From JBJXGF01 sp046153015 (GTDB lineage Bacteria > Actinomycetota > Acidimicrobiia > Acidimicrobiales > CAIXPF01): DNA of 10,735 nucleotides. Under the pieces are notes generated by a model. That model did no database searches and had not been told where the DNA came from. It worked only from the letters and a program-made list of their open reading frames with translations. Of this stretch, positions 6,086 through 10,735 are shown piece by piece; the first letter of the stretch is position 1; each line of letters begins with the position of its first letter. The stretch spans positions 1 to 10,735 of the forward strand of contig JBJXGF010000019.1 of the NCBI GenBank assembly GCA_046153015.1, written 5' to 3'. A program made the translations under genes and the position numbers.

Positions 6086-7596
6086 GCCGCCGCCTCGCCG
6101 AGCGGGCCCACGGCGCTGCGCAGGGAGAGCGCGAGCGCCACGTCTTCGTCGCCGAGCGGACCGCTGCGCTCGGCGAGATCGGCGAGCGTGAGCGCGACCC
6201 GCCGCACCCGTTCGAGGCCCCGGGCCGAGAGCCGACCCTCGCCGAGCACGGCGTGCAGCAGGCGGCGGGCGCCCGCTGTGAGCGGCGCCGCCTCCTCGAG
6301 CGCAGGCCCGTGGAGCAGCGCGTTGACCCGCACGCCTCGGGCGGCGGCCCGATCGCGAGCGGCCAGGACCCGGGCAGCCACGGCCTCGGTGGTCTCGGCC
6401 CGCATGTCGCCCAGCAGCTCGCTGGGGGCGGGCGCCCGCACGACCACCCGCAGATCGAACCGGTCGAGCAGGGGACCGGAGAGGCGCCGCTCGTACCGGC
6501 TGCGGGCGGCCTCGGTGCAGGTGCAGCCGCCAGGGGCGCCGCCGCGGCCGCAGGGGCACGGGTTGGTGGCGCCGACAAGCAGGAACCGGGCCGGCAGCGC
6601 GGCCGAGGCGCGGGCGCGCGAGACCCGGATGACACCCTCCTCGAGCGGTTGACGCAGCGCCTCGAGGGCGGCGGGGGCGAACTCGCCCATCTCGTCGAGG
6701 AAGAGCACGCCGCCGTGAGCGAGGGAGATCTCGCCGGGCCGGAGCCAGGCGGTGCCGCCGCCCACCAGCGCCACCGTGGACAGCGAGTGATGCGGCGCCC
6801 GGAACGGCGACACGCGCAGCAGCCCGCCCGGGGCCAGGCGCAGGCCGGCGGCGGAGTGGATGCGGCTGGCCTGCAGGGCCTGCTCGTGGTCGAGCGGGGG
6901 CAGGAGCCCCGGGAGGCGGCGGGCCAGCATGGTCTTGCCGGCGCCGGGCGGGCCGACGAGCAGCAGGTGATGGCCGCCCGCCGCCGCCACCTCCACCGCT
7001 CGGCGGGCCACGGGCTGGCCCCGCACGTCGGCCAAGTCGGGCGGTGGGGCGGGGGGCGGCGCGAGCCGCTCGGGGGGCGGCGGCGGCCACGGGGCCTCGC
7101 CCCGCAGCACGGCGACGAGGTCCTTGAGGTTGGCGATCGAGCGCACCTCGTGGCGGCCGACGAGACGCGCCTCGGCCGCGGCCCGAGGCGGCACGACCGC
7201 AATCTCGCTCTGCAGCGCGGCGACCAACGACAGGGTGGCCGGGGTGGCCTGCACGCCGCCGGCGAGGCCCAGCTCGCCGAGAAAGCCCATGCCGGACACC
7301 TTCTCAGCGGGGAGCTCGCCCCCGGCCACCAGCACCCCGACCGCGATCGCCAGGTCGAGCGCCGCGCCGGCTTTGGGCACCCCGGACGGCGCGAGGTTGA
7401 CCGTGATCCGCGCCTGGGGCCACGACAGCCCCGAGGAAAGGATGGCGGCACGGACACGGTCGCGCGCCTCGCGGCACGACGCATCGGGCAAGCCGACGAT
7501 GTTGAAGCCGGGGAGCCCGTTCGACACGTGGACCTCGACCGCCACCGAACGGCCCTGGATGCCGATGACGGTCGCCGACGGGATGCGGGCGAGCAT
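6082..7596 (-). CDS. comM: ComM/YifB-family Mg-chelatase-like AAA+ ATPase
   Basis: This 504-residue protein has the family length (about 505) and domain order: N-terminal ChlI/Lon-S16-like domain (1-165) with VEVHVSNGLPGFNIVGLPD (20-38) and NLAPSGVPKAGAALDLAIA (67-85); a proline-rich linker (170-187); an AAA+ module with Walker A GPPGAGKT (215-222), FRAPHHSLS (265-273), Walker B GVLFLDE (296-302), NPCPCG with a following CTC (345-360, a likely cysteine cluster) and the GPLLDRFDL element (374-382); and a C-terminal Mg_chelatase_C helical domain. ComM is a hexameric helicase that drives branch migration during integration of transforming DNA. The ATG at 7596 has a strong GGAGGAGG 5 bases upstream. 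It overlaps dprA by 4 bases, so the two form an operon. Confidence 0.96.
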   Translation of the reverse strand: MLARIPSATVIGIQGRSVAVEVHVSNGLPGFNIVGLPDASCREARDRVRAAILSSGLSWPQARITVNLAPSGVPKAGAALDLAIAVGVLVAGGELPAEKVSGMGFLGELGLAGGVQATPATLSLVAALQSEIAVVPPRAAAEARLVGRHEVRSIANLKDLVAVLRGEAPWPPPPPERLAPPPAPPPDLADVRGQPVARRAVEVAAAGGHHLLLVGPPGAGKTMLARRLPGLLPPLDHEQALQASRIHSAAGLRLAPGGLLRVSPFRAPHHSLSTVALVGGGTAWLRPGEISLAHGGVLFLDEMGEFAPAALEALRQPLEEGVIRVSRARASAALPARFLLVGATNPCPCGRGGAPGGCTCTEAARSRYERRLSGPLLDRFDLRVVVRAPAPSELLGDMRAETTEAVAARVLAARDRAAARGVRVNALLHGPALEEAAPLTAGARRLLHAVLGEGRLSARGLERVRRVALTLADLAERSGPLGDEDVALALSLRSAVGPLGEAAA

Positions 7597-7611
7597 GAGC
7601 GCCTCCTCCGC

Positions 7612-7633
7612 CGCCGGCGGCGCTGCGCCGGCG
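7612..7633 (-). other. Stem-loop in the comM leader
   Basis: CGCCGGCG at 7612-7619 pairs with CGCCGGCG at 7626-7633 (the arm is self-complementary), with a 6-base loop, just upstream of the comM Shine-Dalgarno. An overlapping 14-base palindrome (7609-7622) offers a competing fold. It might modulate translation, or be chance in GC-rich DNA. Confidence 0.25.
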
Positions 7634-7677
7634 TGTTGCTGACTGCGAAGGGGCGAGGACGCCGCCGAGTGGGGCCG

Positions 7678-7686
7678 AGCGTAGCA
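7678..7686 (-). promoter_or_regulatory. Candidate extended -10 promoter for comM-dprA
   Basis: TGC-TACGCT on the minus strand matches an extended -10 (TGn then TAnnnT). It is followed by a leader of about 75 bases before the comM start. The -35 is poor; TTCGCT lies at a short 15-base spacing. The 172-base gap between the crotonase gene and comM is otherwise without features. Confidence 0.35.
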
Positions 7687-7768
7687 GGGGGGTGCGACAG
7701 CGAAGCGGCGTTCGCCGGGCGAGGCGCGCTGCAGCGCCGGGACGGCCGCCGAGCCCCGCCCGTCGGCC

Positions 7769-8554
7769 TCAGCGACCGTGGAACTCGGGCGGGCGCTTCT
7801 GCAGGAACGCCTTGATGGCCTCTTTGGCGTCGCTCGTGGCCACGCTGATCTGCTGGGCTGCGCCCTCGGCGTCGAGCGCCTCGACCATGGGCAGGCACAC
7901 GGCCTCGTTCAGCATGCGCTTGGTCTGGGCCAGTGCGATCGGCGGACCCGCGGCGAGGCGGCCGGCCCATTCGGCGACGAACCCGTCGAGCTCGCCCGGG
8001 GGCGCCACCCGGTTGACGAGGCCGATTCGCTCCGCCTCGGCGGCGTCGACCGTGTCGCCGAAGAGGGCGATCTCCTTCGCCTTGTGCAGGCCGATGAGCC
8101 GGGGCAGCAGCCACGTGCCGCCGAAGTCCACGGTGAGCCCGCGCCGCACGAACAGCTCGGCGAAGCGGGCGTCGTGGCCGGCGACGATCAGGTCGCAGCC
8201 GAGGGCCAGGTTTGCCCCAGCCCCGGCGGCGATGCCGGCGACCTTGGCGATCGTGGGCTGGGGCAGCCGATGCAGCGCCAGCGGCACCTGGTTGATCCAC
8301 CCCATGGTGTAGAGCATGTGCCGGTCCCCGCCGAGCGGGCCCCCGGACAGGTCGGCCCCCGAGCAGAACGCGCCGCCGGCGCCGGTGAGCACGACGACCC
8401 GATCGTTCGGATCCTGCGCGATCTCGGAGAAGCACGCCAACAGCTCGCGCCACATCTGCTCGTTCATCGCGTTCTTCACGTGCGGCCGATCCAGCGTGAT
8501 CGTGACCACGCCGGCGGCCCGCTCGACCTGGATTGTTTCCGTCGGCGTCGGCAT
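7769..8554 (-). CDS. Crotonase-fold enoyl-CoA isomerase (PaaG-like)
   Basis: A 261-residue crotonase family protein. Oxyanion-hole segments are GAFCSGADL (61-69) and GIAAGAGANLAL (107-118). The two catalytic Glu of true enoyl-CoA hydratases are absent: N115 stands in GxGxE and F135 at the second Glu position. Instead LTVDFGGTWLLPRLIG (140-155) carries Asp143, as in PaaG (LIPDCGGTW), where the Asp catalyses double-bond or ring isomerisation. An acyl-CoA isomerase is therefore likelier than a hydratase; the substrate is unknown. The frame is open to 8623, but the ATG at 8554 (MPTPTETIQVERAAG) gives the normal length and avoids overlap with the divergent gene. No Shine-Dalgarno is present and TAACGT lies 8 bases upstream, suggesting a leaderless mRNA. 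It interrupts the usual yraN-comM adjacency, so it is probably unrelated in function to its neighbours. Confidence 0.88.
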   Translation of the reverse strand: MPTPTETIQVERAAGVVTITLDRPHVKNAMNEQMWRELLACFSEIAQDPNDRVVVLTGAGGAFCSGADLSGGPLGGDRHMLYTMGWINQVPLALHRLPQPTIAKVAGIAAGAGANLALGCDLIVAGHDARFAELFVRRGLTVDFGGTWLLPRLIGLHKAKEIALFGDTVDAAEAERIGLVNRVAPPGELDGFVAEWAGRLAAGPPIALAQTKRMLNEAVCLPMVEALDAEGAAQQISVATSDAKEAIKAFLQKRPPEFHGR

Positions 8555-8562
8555 GGGCGGCG

Positions 8563-8568
8563 ACGTTA
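8563..8568 (-). promoter_or_regulatory. Candidate -10 for a leaderless crotonase transcript
   Basis: TAACGT on the minus strand ends 8 bases before the ATG, with no Shine-Dalgarno between. It is one half of a 58-base divergent promoter region shared with the small plus-strand genes. No -35 consensus is visible. Confidence 0.4.
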
Positions 8569-8600
8569 GCCGGAGCGCCCGAGGACGGCCGCGGCCCGGG

Positions 8601-8606
8601 TACGGT
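8601..8606 (+). promoter_or_regulatory. Candidate -10 for the small membrane-protein gene
   Basis: TACGGT ends 6 bases before the GTG at 8613, the spacing expected of leaderless actinobacterial genes. GGTGAG overlaps it and could instead act as a poor Shine-Dalgarno very close to the start. No -35 is visible. Confidence 0.4.
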
Positions 8607-8612
8607 GAGCGT

Positions 8613-8723
8613 GTGGGATTCAACCCGTTCCGGGCCCAACGCCGCTCGATGTTCGACTACTGGTACCTGGCGGCCGGCCTGGTGGTGTGCGTGGCCCTCG
8701 TGGTGTGGGCCATGACCGCCTGA
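8613..8723 (+). CDS. Small single-pass membrane protein, 36 aa, unknown function
   Basis: A GTG start gives a 36-residue protein, MGFNPFRAQRRSMFDYWYLA and then a hydrophobic stretch ending WAMTA. The basic N-terminus (R7, R10, R11) followed by one strongly hydrophobic segment (about 16-34) predicts a single transmembrane helix with the N-terminus inside. I recall similar 'MGFNPFR...' mini-proteins in Acidimicrobiia and neighbours, so I take it as a real conserved gene; no function is known to me. It is divergent from the crotonase gene (58-base gap) and 8 bases upstream of the next plus-strand gene, so the pair are probably co-transcribed. It has the same TAnnnT-to-start spacing as frr and the crotonase. 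The frame is open further upstream, but that part is antisense to the crotonase gene. Confidence 0.7.
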   Translation: MGFNPFRAQRRSMFDYWYLAAGLVVCVALVVWAMTA

Positions 8724-8731
8724 GGGCGCCG

Positions 8732-8983
8732 GTGCCCCGAGCGCCGCGGCGGCGACGCTCGCCCGAGCCGCCGGCGGCGTGGTCCGACGGCGAGGTGGAG
8801 GTGCGCCGCCTCCAACCCTACGAGGCGACCAAGGCGTATCTCTGCCCGGGCTGCAACCGGCTGATCCCGCCCGGCCTCGGGCACGTGGTGATCGTTCCCG
8901 CGGCGGCGCCCGATCTTCGCCGCCATTGGCACCGGGCGTGCTGGGAGCGGCGCGCCGAGCGGCGGCCGCGCCGGCCCGGCTGA
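8732..8983 (+). CDS. Conserved hypothetical protein with CxxC and HWHxxC motifs, 83 aa
   Basis: From a GTG 8 bases after the preceding stop, this 83-residue protein has a basic Arg/Pro-rich N-terminus (1-12), then WSDGEVEVRRLQPYEATKAYLCPGC (17-41), a Gly/Val-rich strand pair (IPPGLGHVVIVP, 45-56), HWHRACW (65-71) and a basic tail. C38, C41, one of H65/H67, and C70 could form a zinc site; this is inference from spacing. I recognise the pattern 'V..QPY.A.K.Y.CPGC...I..G.GHVV.VP......RHWH..CW' as a widespread actinobacterial protein of unknown function. The basic ends suggest nucleic-acid contact, which is untested. It converges on yraN, with only 14 bases between the stop codons and no room for a normal terminator. 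Confidence 0.75.
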   Translation: MPRAPRRRRSPEPPAAWSDGEVEVRRLQPYEATKAYLCPGCNRLIPPGLGHVVIVPAAAPDLRRHWHRACWERRAERRPRRPG

Positions 8984-8997
8984 GCGCCCGACGCGGC

Positions 8998-9339
8998 TCA
9001 GAACGCGTCCTCGATCACCGAGACGCCCGACGGCGTGACCTCGGCAACGTCGAACCGGACACGCCCGGCGCCGTGGTGCTCGCTCAACCAGGCGGCTGCG
9101 AGGCGGCGCAGGCGGCGCTGTTTTCGCCACTGCACGCCCTCGGCCGGCGAGCCGAACCGCTCACTCGAGCGGGTCTTGACCTCGCAGAAGACGACGACCG
9201 AGCCGCGCGCGGCGATGAGGTCGATCTCGCCGTCGCGCCGCCGCCAGTTCTGGGCGATGACGTCGTAGCCGCGGCCGCGGTACCACGCCGCCGCCTGGGC
9301 TTCACCGGCGCGGCCGAGCGCCTGGCGGGCATTGGTCAT
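8998..9339 (-). CDS. yraN: UPF0102 / YraN-family nuclease-fold protein
   Basis: This 113-residue protein has the UPF0102 hallmarks of a restriction-endonuclease-like fold: RQALGRAGEAQAAAWYRGRGYDVIAQNWRRR (5-35), the acidic motif DGEIDLIA (36-43) and FCEVKTRSSERFG (51-63), with D40, E53 and K55 as the likely PD-(D/E)xK core. The biochemical role is not settled; location next to comM and dprA in many bacteria suggests DNA or RNA processing. The ATG at 9339 has a strong GGAGG 6 bases upstream. That Shine-Dalgarno is paired in a hairpin. It follows rplS directly after 69 bases; lepB and rnhB, which usually lie between them in actinobacteria, are missing. Its 3' end meets the small plus-strand operon tail to tail. 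Confidence 0.93.
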   Translation of the reverse strand: MTNARQALGRAGEAQAAAWYRGRGYDVIAQNWRRRDGEIDLIAARGSVVVFCEVKTRSSERFGSPAEGVQWRKQRRLRRLAAAWLSEHHGAGRVRFDVAEVTPSGVSVIEDAF

Positions 9340-9345
9340 GGGGGA

Positions 9346-9359
9346 CCTCCGTGAGGAGG
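9346..9359 (-). promoter_or_regulatory. Hairpin masking the yraN Shine-Dalgarno
   Basis: On the minus strand CCTCC-TCAC-GGAGG pairs the yraN Shine-Dalgarno with the five bases just before it, with a 4-base loop and one possible flanking G-U pair. The stem begins 6 bases before the ATG. It would lower initiation unless opened. No ligand or protein is suggested by the sequence. Confidence 0.5.
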
Positions 9360-9370
9360 CGTCTGCGGGA

Positions 9371-9385
9371 GGGCCGAGGCGGCCC
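9371..9385 (-). terminator. Possible GC hairpin after rplS
   Basis: GGGCC-N5-GGCCC forms a 5-bp stem starting 23 bases past the rplS stop, with no T-run. It could be a weak terminator or a 3'-end stabiliser between rplS and yraN. Confidence 0.25.
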
Positions 9386-9408
9386 GAACAGGGTGCGGCG
9401 GCGGCCGG

Positions 9409-9750
9409 TCAGCGCTTCTCGCGGATCTTGGCCCGCTTGCCGACGCGATCCCGCAGGTAATAGAGCTTGGCCCGACGCACGTCGCCCCGGGTGAGCAGCT
9501 CGATCTTGGCCGTGATCGGCGAGTGGAGCGGGAAGGTGCGCTCGACGCCGACCCCGAAGCTCACCTTGCGCACGGTGAAGGTCTCCCGAGCGCCGTCTCC
9601 CTGGCGACGGATGACCACCCCCTGGAACACCTGCACCCGCTCCCGATTGCCCTCGAGCACCCGGACGTGCACCTTCAGTGTGTCGCCGGGGCCGAAGGCG
9701 GGGATGTCGTCGCGCAGGCTCTCCTGGTCGACGATGTCGGTGGGGTTCAT
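9409..9750 (-). CDS. rplS: 50S ribosomal protein L19
   Basis: A 113-residue L19, the usual length. Visible family features are IPAFGPGDTLKVHVRVLEGNRERVQVFQGVVI (16-47), the GARETFTVRKVSFGVGVERTFPLHSPI stretch (53-79) and RRAKLYYLRDRVGKRAKIREK (92-112). L19 sits at the 30S-50S interface. The ATG at 9750 follows AGGAG at a rather long 10-base spacing. It is downstream of trmD, as in most bacteria, but separated by 143 bases that hold a good promoter, so it need not depend on trmD transcription. That matches the general need for far more L19 than TrmD. Confidence 0.97.
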   Translation of the reverse strand: MNPTDIVDQESLRDDIPAFGPGDTLKVHVRVLEGNRERVQVFQGVVIRRQGDGARETFTVRKVSFGVGVERTFPLHSPITAKIELLTRGDVRRAKLYYLRDRVGKRAKIREKR

Positions 9751-9791
9751 CTCAGCGCAACTCCTGCGGCCGGCGGTGCGTTATGGGGGAG

Positions 9792-9824
9792 GAACGGGAA
9801 GCGGCGCCGTTCGAGGACCGTTCG
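9792..9824 (-). promoter_or_regulatory. rplS leader with alternative hairpins
   Basis: On the minus strand two copies of CGAACGG (9824-9818 and 9813-9807) precede one CCGTTC (9797-9792). Either copy can pair with CCGTTC, giving two mutually exclusive stems of at least 6 bp, the nearer with a 9-base loop. It lies about 40-75 bases before rplS and within its predicted 5' UTR. An L19-type autoregulatory leader is possible; I recognise no named RNA family. Confidence 0.35.
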
Positions 9825-9855
9825 GCACACGCTGCGCCGGCGGCGGTCTCGACGC

Positions 9856-9884
9856 ATGATAATCGACGCGCACGGCAACCCCAA
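9856..9884 (-). promoter_or_regulatory. Predicted sigma-A-type promoter of rplS
   Basis: TTGGGG (9884-9879), a 17-base spacer and TATCAT (9861-9856) on the minus strand make the best housekeeping-like promoter in the window, starting 9 bases after the trmD stop. Predicted transcription start is near 9849, leaving a leader of about 100 bases. TATCAT also stands out as AT-rich in GC-rich DNA. Confidence 0.55.
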
Positions 9885-9893
9885 AGCGGCGGG

Positions 9894-10622
9894 TCAGTGA
9901 TCGTCGCCGAACTCGGTCAGCGCCGCACGCTCTGCGTCCGTGAGGCCGCCCCGGCGCTCGAGGAGGTCGGGCCGGTCCCGCTGGGTCCGCAGCACCGCCT
10001 GAGCCAGCCGCCACCGGGCAATCCGGCGATGGTCGCCCGAGAGCAGCACGTCGGGAATCCGCATGCCCCGCAACTCGGCCGGCCGCGTGTACTGCGGGTA
10101 CTCGAGCAGCCCTCGGGCGAAGGACTCCTCCACGGCGGACTGCTGATTGCCCATGACCCCGGGCAGGAGACGGGCGACGGCTTCGATCACCACCATCGCC
10201 GCCACCTCCCCCCCGGCGAGCACGTAGTCGCCGATCGAGAGCTCGCCGTCGACGAGACCGCCGCCGCGCACCCGTTCGTCGACGCCCTCGTAGCGGCCGC
10301 AGAGCAGCGAGAACCCTGGCCCCACCGAGAGCTCCGCCGCGAGGTCCTGGTCGAAGCGGCGACCGCCGGGGCCGAGCAGGTAGAGCGGGCGGATCGGCGC
10401 CGCGGCCTCGACGGTGCGAAAGATCGGCTCGGCCATGAGAACCATGCCCGGCCCGCCCCCGAACGGGGCGTCGTCGACCGAGCGGTGCGCGTCCTGCGCC
10501 GCCGAGCGCAGGTCGTGCACCCGTAGGTCGAGCAGGCCTTGCCGGCGGGCCTTGCCGAGCAGGCTCTGCTCGGCGAACCCCTCGACCATCGCCGGAAAGA
10601 TCGTGATCACCTCGATGCGCAC
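9894..10622 (-). CDS. trmD: tRNA (guanine-N1-)-methyltransferase TrmD
   Basis: A 242-residue SPOUT methyltransferase that makes m1G37 in tRNAs reading CNN and GNN-type codons, preventing +1 frameshifts. The family motifs are all present: MRIEVITIFPAMVEGF (1-16), VDDAPFGGGPGMVL (49-62), LLCGRYEGVDERV (106-118), the knot motif ELSIGDYVLAGGE (127-139), EYPQYTRP (174-181) and IPDVLLSGDHRRIARWR (189-205). The length fits. The frame is open to 10673, but the GTG at 10622 gives the canonical MRIEV/I start and follows AGGGA at 7 bases. The upstream gene in most bacteria is rimM; the 113 bases upstream here show no recognisable RimM end but contain two hairpins. rplS follows after 143 bases with its own promoter. 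Confidence 0.96.
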   Translation of the reverse strand: MRIEVITIFPAMVEGFAEQSLLGKARRQGLLDLRVHDLRSAAQDAHRSVDDAPFGGGPGMVLMAEPIFRTVEAAAPIRPLYLLGPGGRRFDQDLAAELSVGPGFSLLCGRYEGVDERVRGGGLVDGELSIGDYVLAGGEVAAMVVIEAVARLLPGVMGNQQSAVEESFARGLLEYPQYTRPAELRGMRIPDVLLSGDHRRIARWRLAQAVLRTQRDRPDLLERRGGLTDAERAALTEFGDDH

Positions 10623-10636
10623 GGTCCCGTCCCTGC

Positions 10637-10663
10637 TCGTTCGGCGCGGCCGACGCCGAACGA
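10637..10663 (-). other. Perfect 10-bp stem-loop just upstream of trmD
   Basis: TCGTTCGGCG at 10637-10646 is exactly complementary to CGCCGAACGA at 10654-10663, with a 7-base loop. On the minus strand it ends 14 bases before the trmD GTG, directly before the AGGGA ribosome-binding site. There is no T-run, so it may be a leader structure controlling trmD translation, a processing site or a U-less terminator of the gene upstream. Confidence 0.6.
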
Positions 10664-10703
10664 CTCGCTCCAACCGCCGAGGCCAGCGCCTGCGGGCGCC
10701 GAG

Positions 10704-10728
10704 GATTCGGGATGCGTCGCACCGAATC
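10704..10728. other. Inverted repeat GATTCGG/CCGAATC at the window edge
   Basis: A perfect 7-bp inverted repeat with an 11-base centre that itself contains TGCG-T-CGCA. It lies about 80 bases before trmD. It may be an operator or a hairpin ending the gene beyond the window; the edge prevents a decision. Confidence 0.35.
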
Positions 10729-10735
10729 GATATCG

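Noticed and set aside
7726..7737. 12-base palindrome GCGCTGCAGCGC downstream of the crotonase gene
   Set aside because: It has no loop, no T-run and no clear partner; such palindromes are frequent by chance in GC-rich DNA.
8555..8623. N-terminal extension of the crotonase to 8623
   Set aside because: The added 23 residues are unlike the family, and the start would lie inside the divergent small gene.
4911..8639. Minus-strand open frame of more than 1200 codons spanning dprA, comM and the crotonase gene
   Set aside because: It is an alternative frame kept open by high GC. Its product is Arg/Pro/Ala-rich with no motifs, whereas the real genes in other frames match known families throughout.
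1..10735. Mobile element, CRISPR, prophage, toxin-antitoxin or biosynthetic cluster
   Set aside because: No transposase, integrase, repeat-spacer pattern, terminal repeat or recognisable antitoxin/toxin pair was found on either strand; the genes are mostly core housekeeping.

Overview
The window is very GC-rich and reads as a chromosomal housekeeping block of a high-GC actinobacterium. Gene order and protein style (WhiG/FliA-type sigma factor beside dprA, comM and an M23-like protein, then rpsB-tsf-frr) point to Actinobacteria. The 'GNRGLEF' M23-like protein and the small 'MGFNPFR' membrane protein suggest the Acidimicrobiia; that class-level placement is inference from remembered family patterns. 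I see no rRNA, tRNA, CRISPR array, insertion sequence, phage gene or integration site. No stretch of 300 bases or more lacks a gene.

Layout, read along the minus strand from high to low coordinates: trmD (tRNA m1G37 methyltransferase), rplS (L19), yraN (UPF0102 nuclease-fold protein), then a non-canonical segment. That segment holds two small plus-strand genes (a 36-aa membrane protein and an 83-aa CxxC protein) that converge on yraN, and a PaaG-like crotonase transcribed divergently from them. The conserved order then resumes: comM overlapping dprA by 4 bases (DNA uptake and recombination), a WhiG-type sigma factor, a degenerate M23/LytM-domain secreted protein, rpsB (S2), tsf (EF-Ts), frr (ribosome recycling factor), and the 5' part of a large gene that is probably cdsA, cut by the window edge.

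The block joins translation (S2, EF-Ts, RRF, L19, TrmD), DNA processing (ComM, DprA, probably YraN), an envelope or developmental regulator (sigma factor, M23-like protein) and phospholipid synthesis (CdsA, if correct). Against the usual actinobacterial order, pyrH is missing between tsf and frr, and lepB and rnhB are missing between rplS and yraN.

No clearly new multi-gene system is visible. The best leads are: the pyrH gap, which instead holds two hairpins and a candidate promoter placing frr on a leaderless transcript; two other genes with the same TAnnnT element 6-8 bases before an SD-less start; the M23 protein that has lost its metal-binding residues; a perfect 10-bp hairpin just before trmD; mutually exclusive pairings in the rplS leader; and a Shine-Dalgarno-masking hairpin before yraN.
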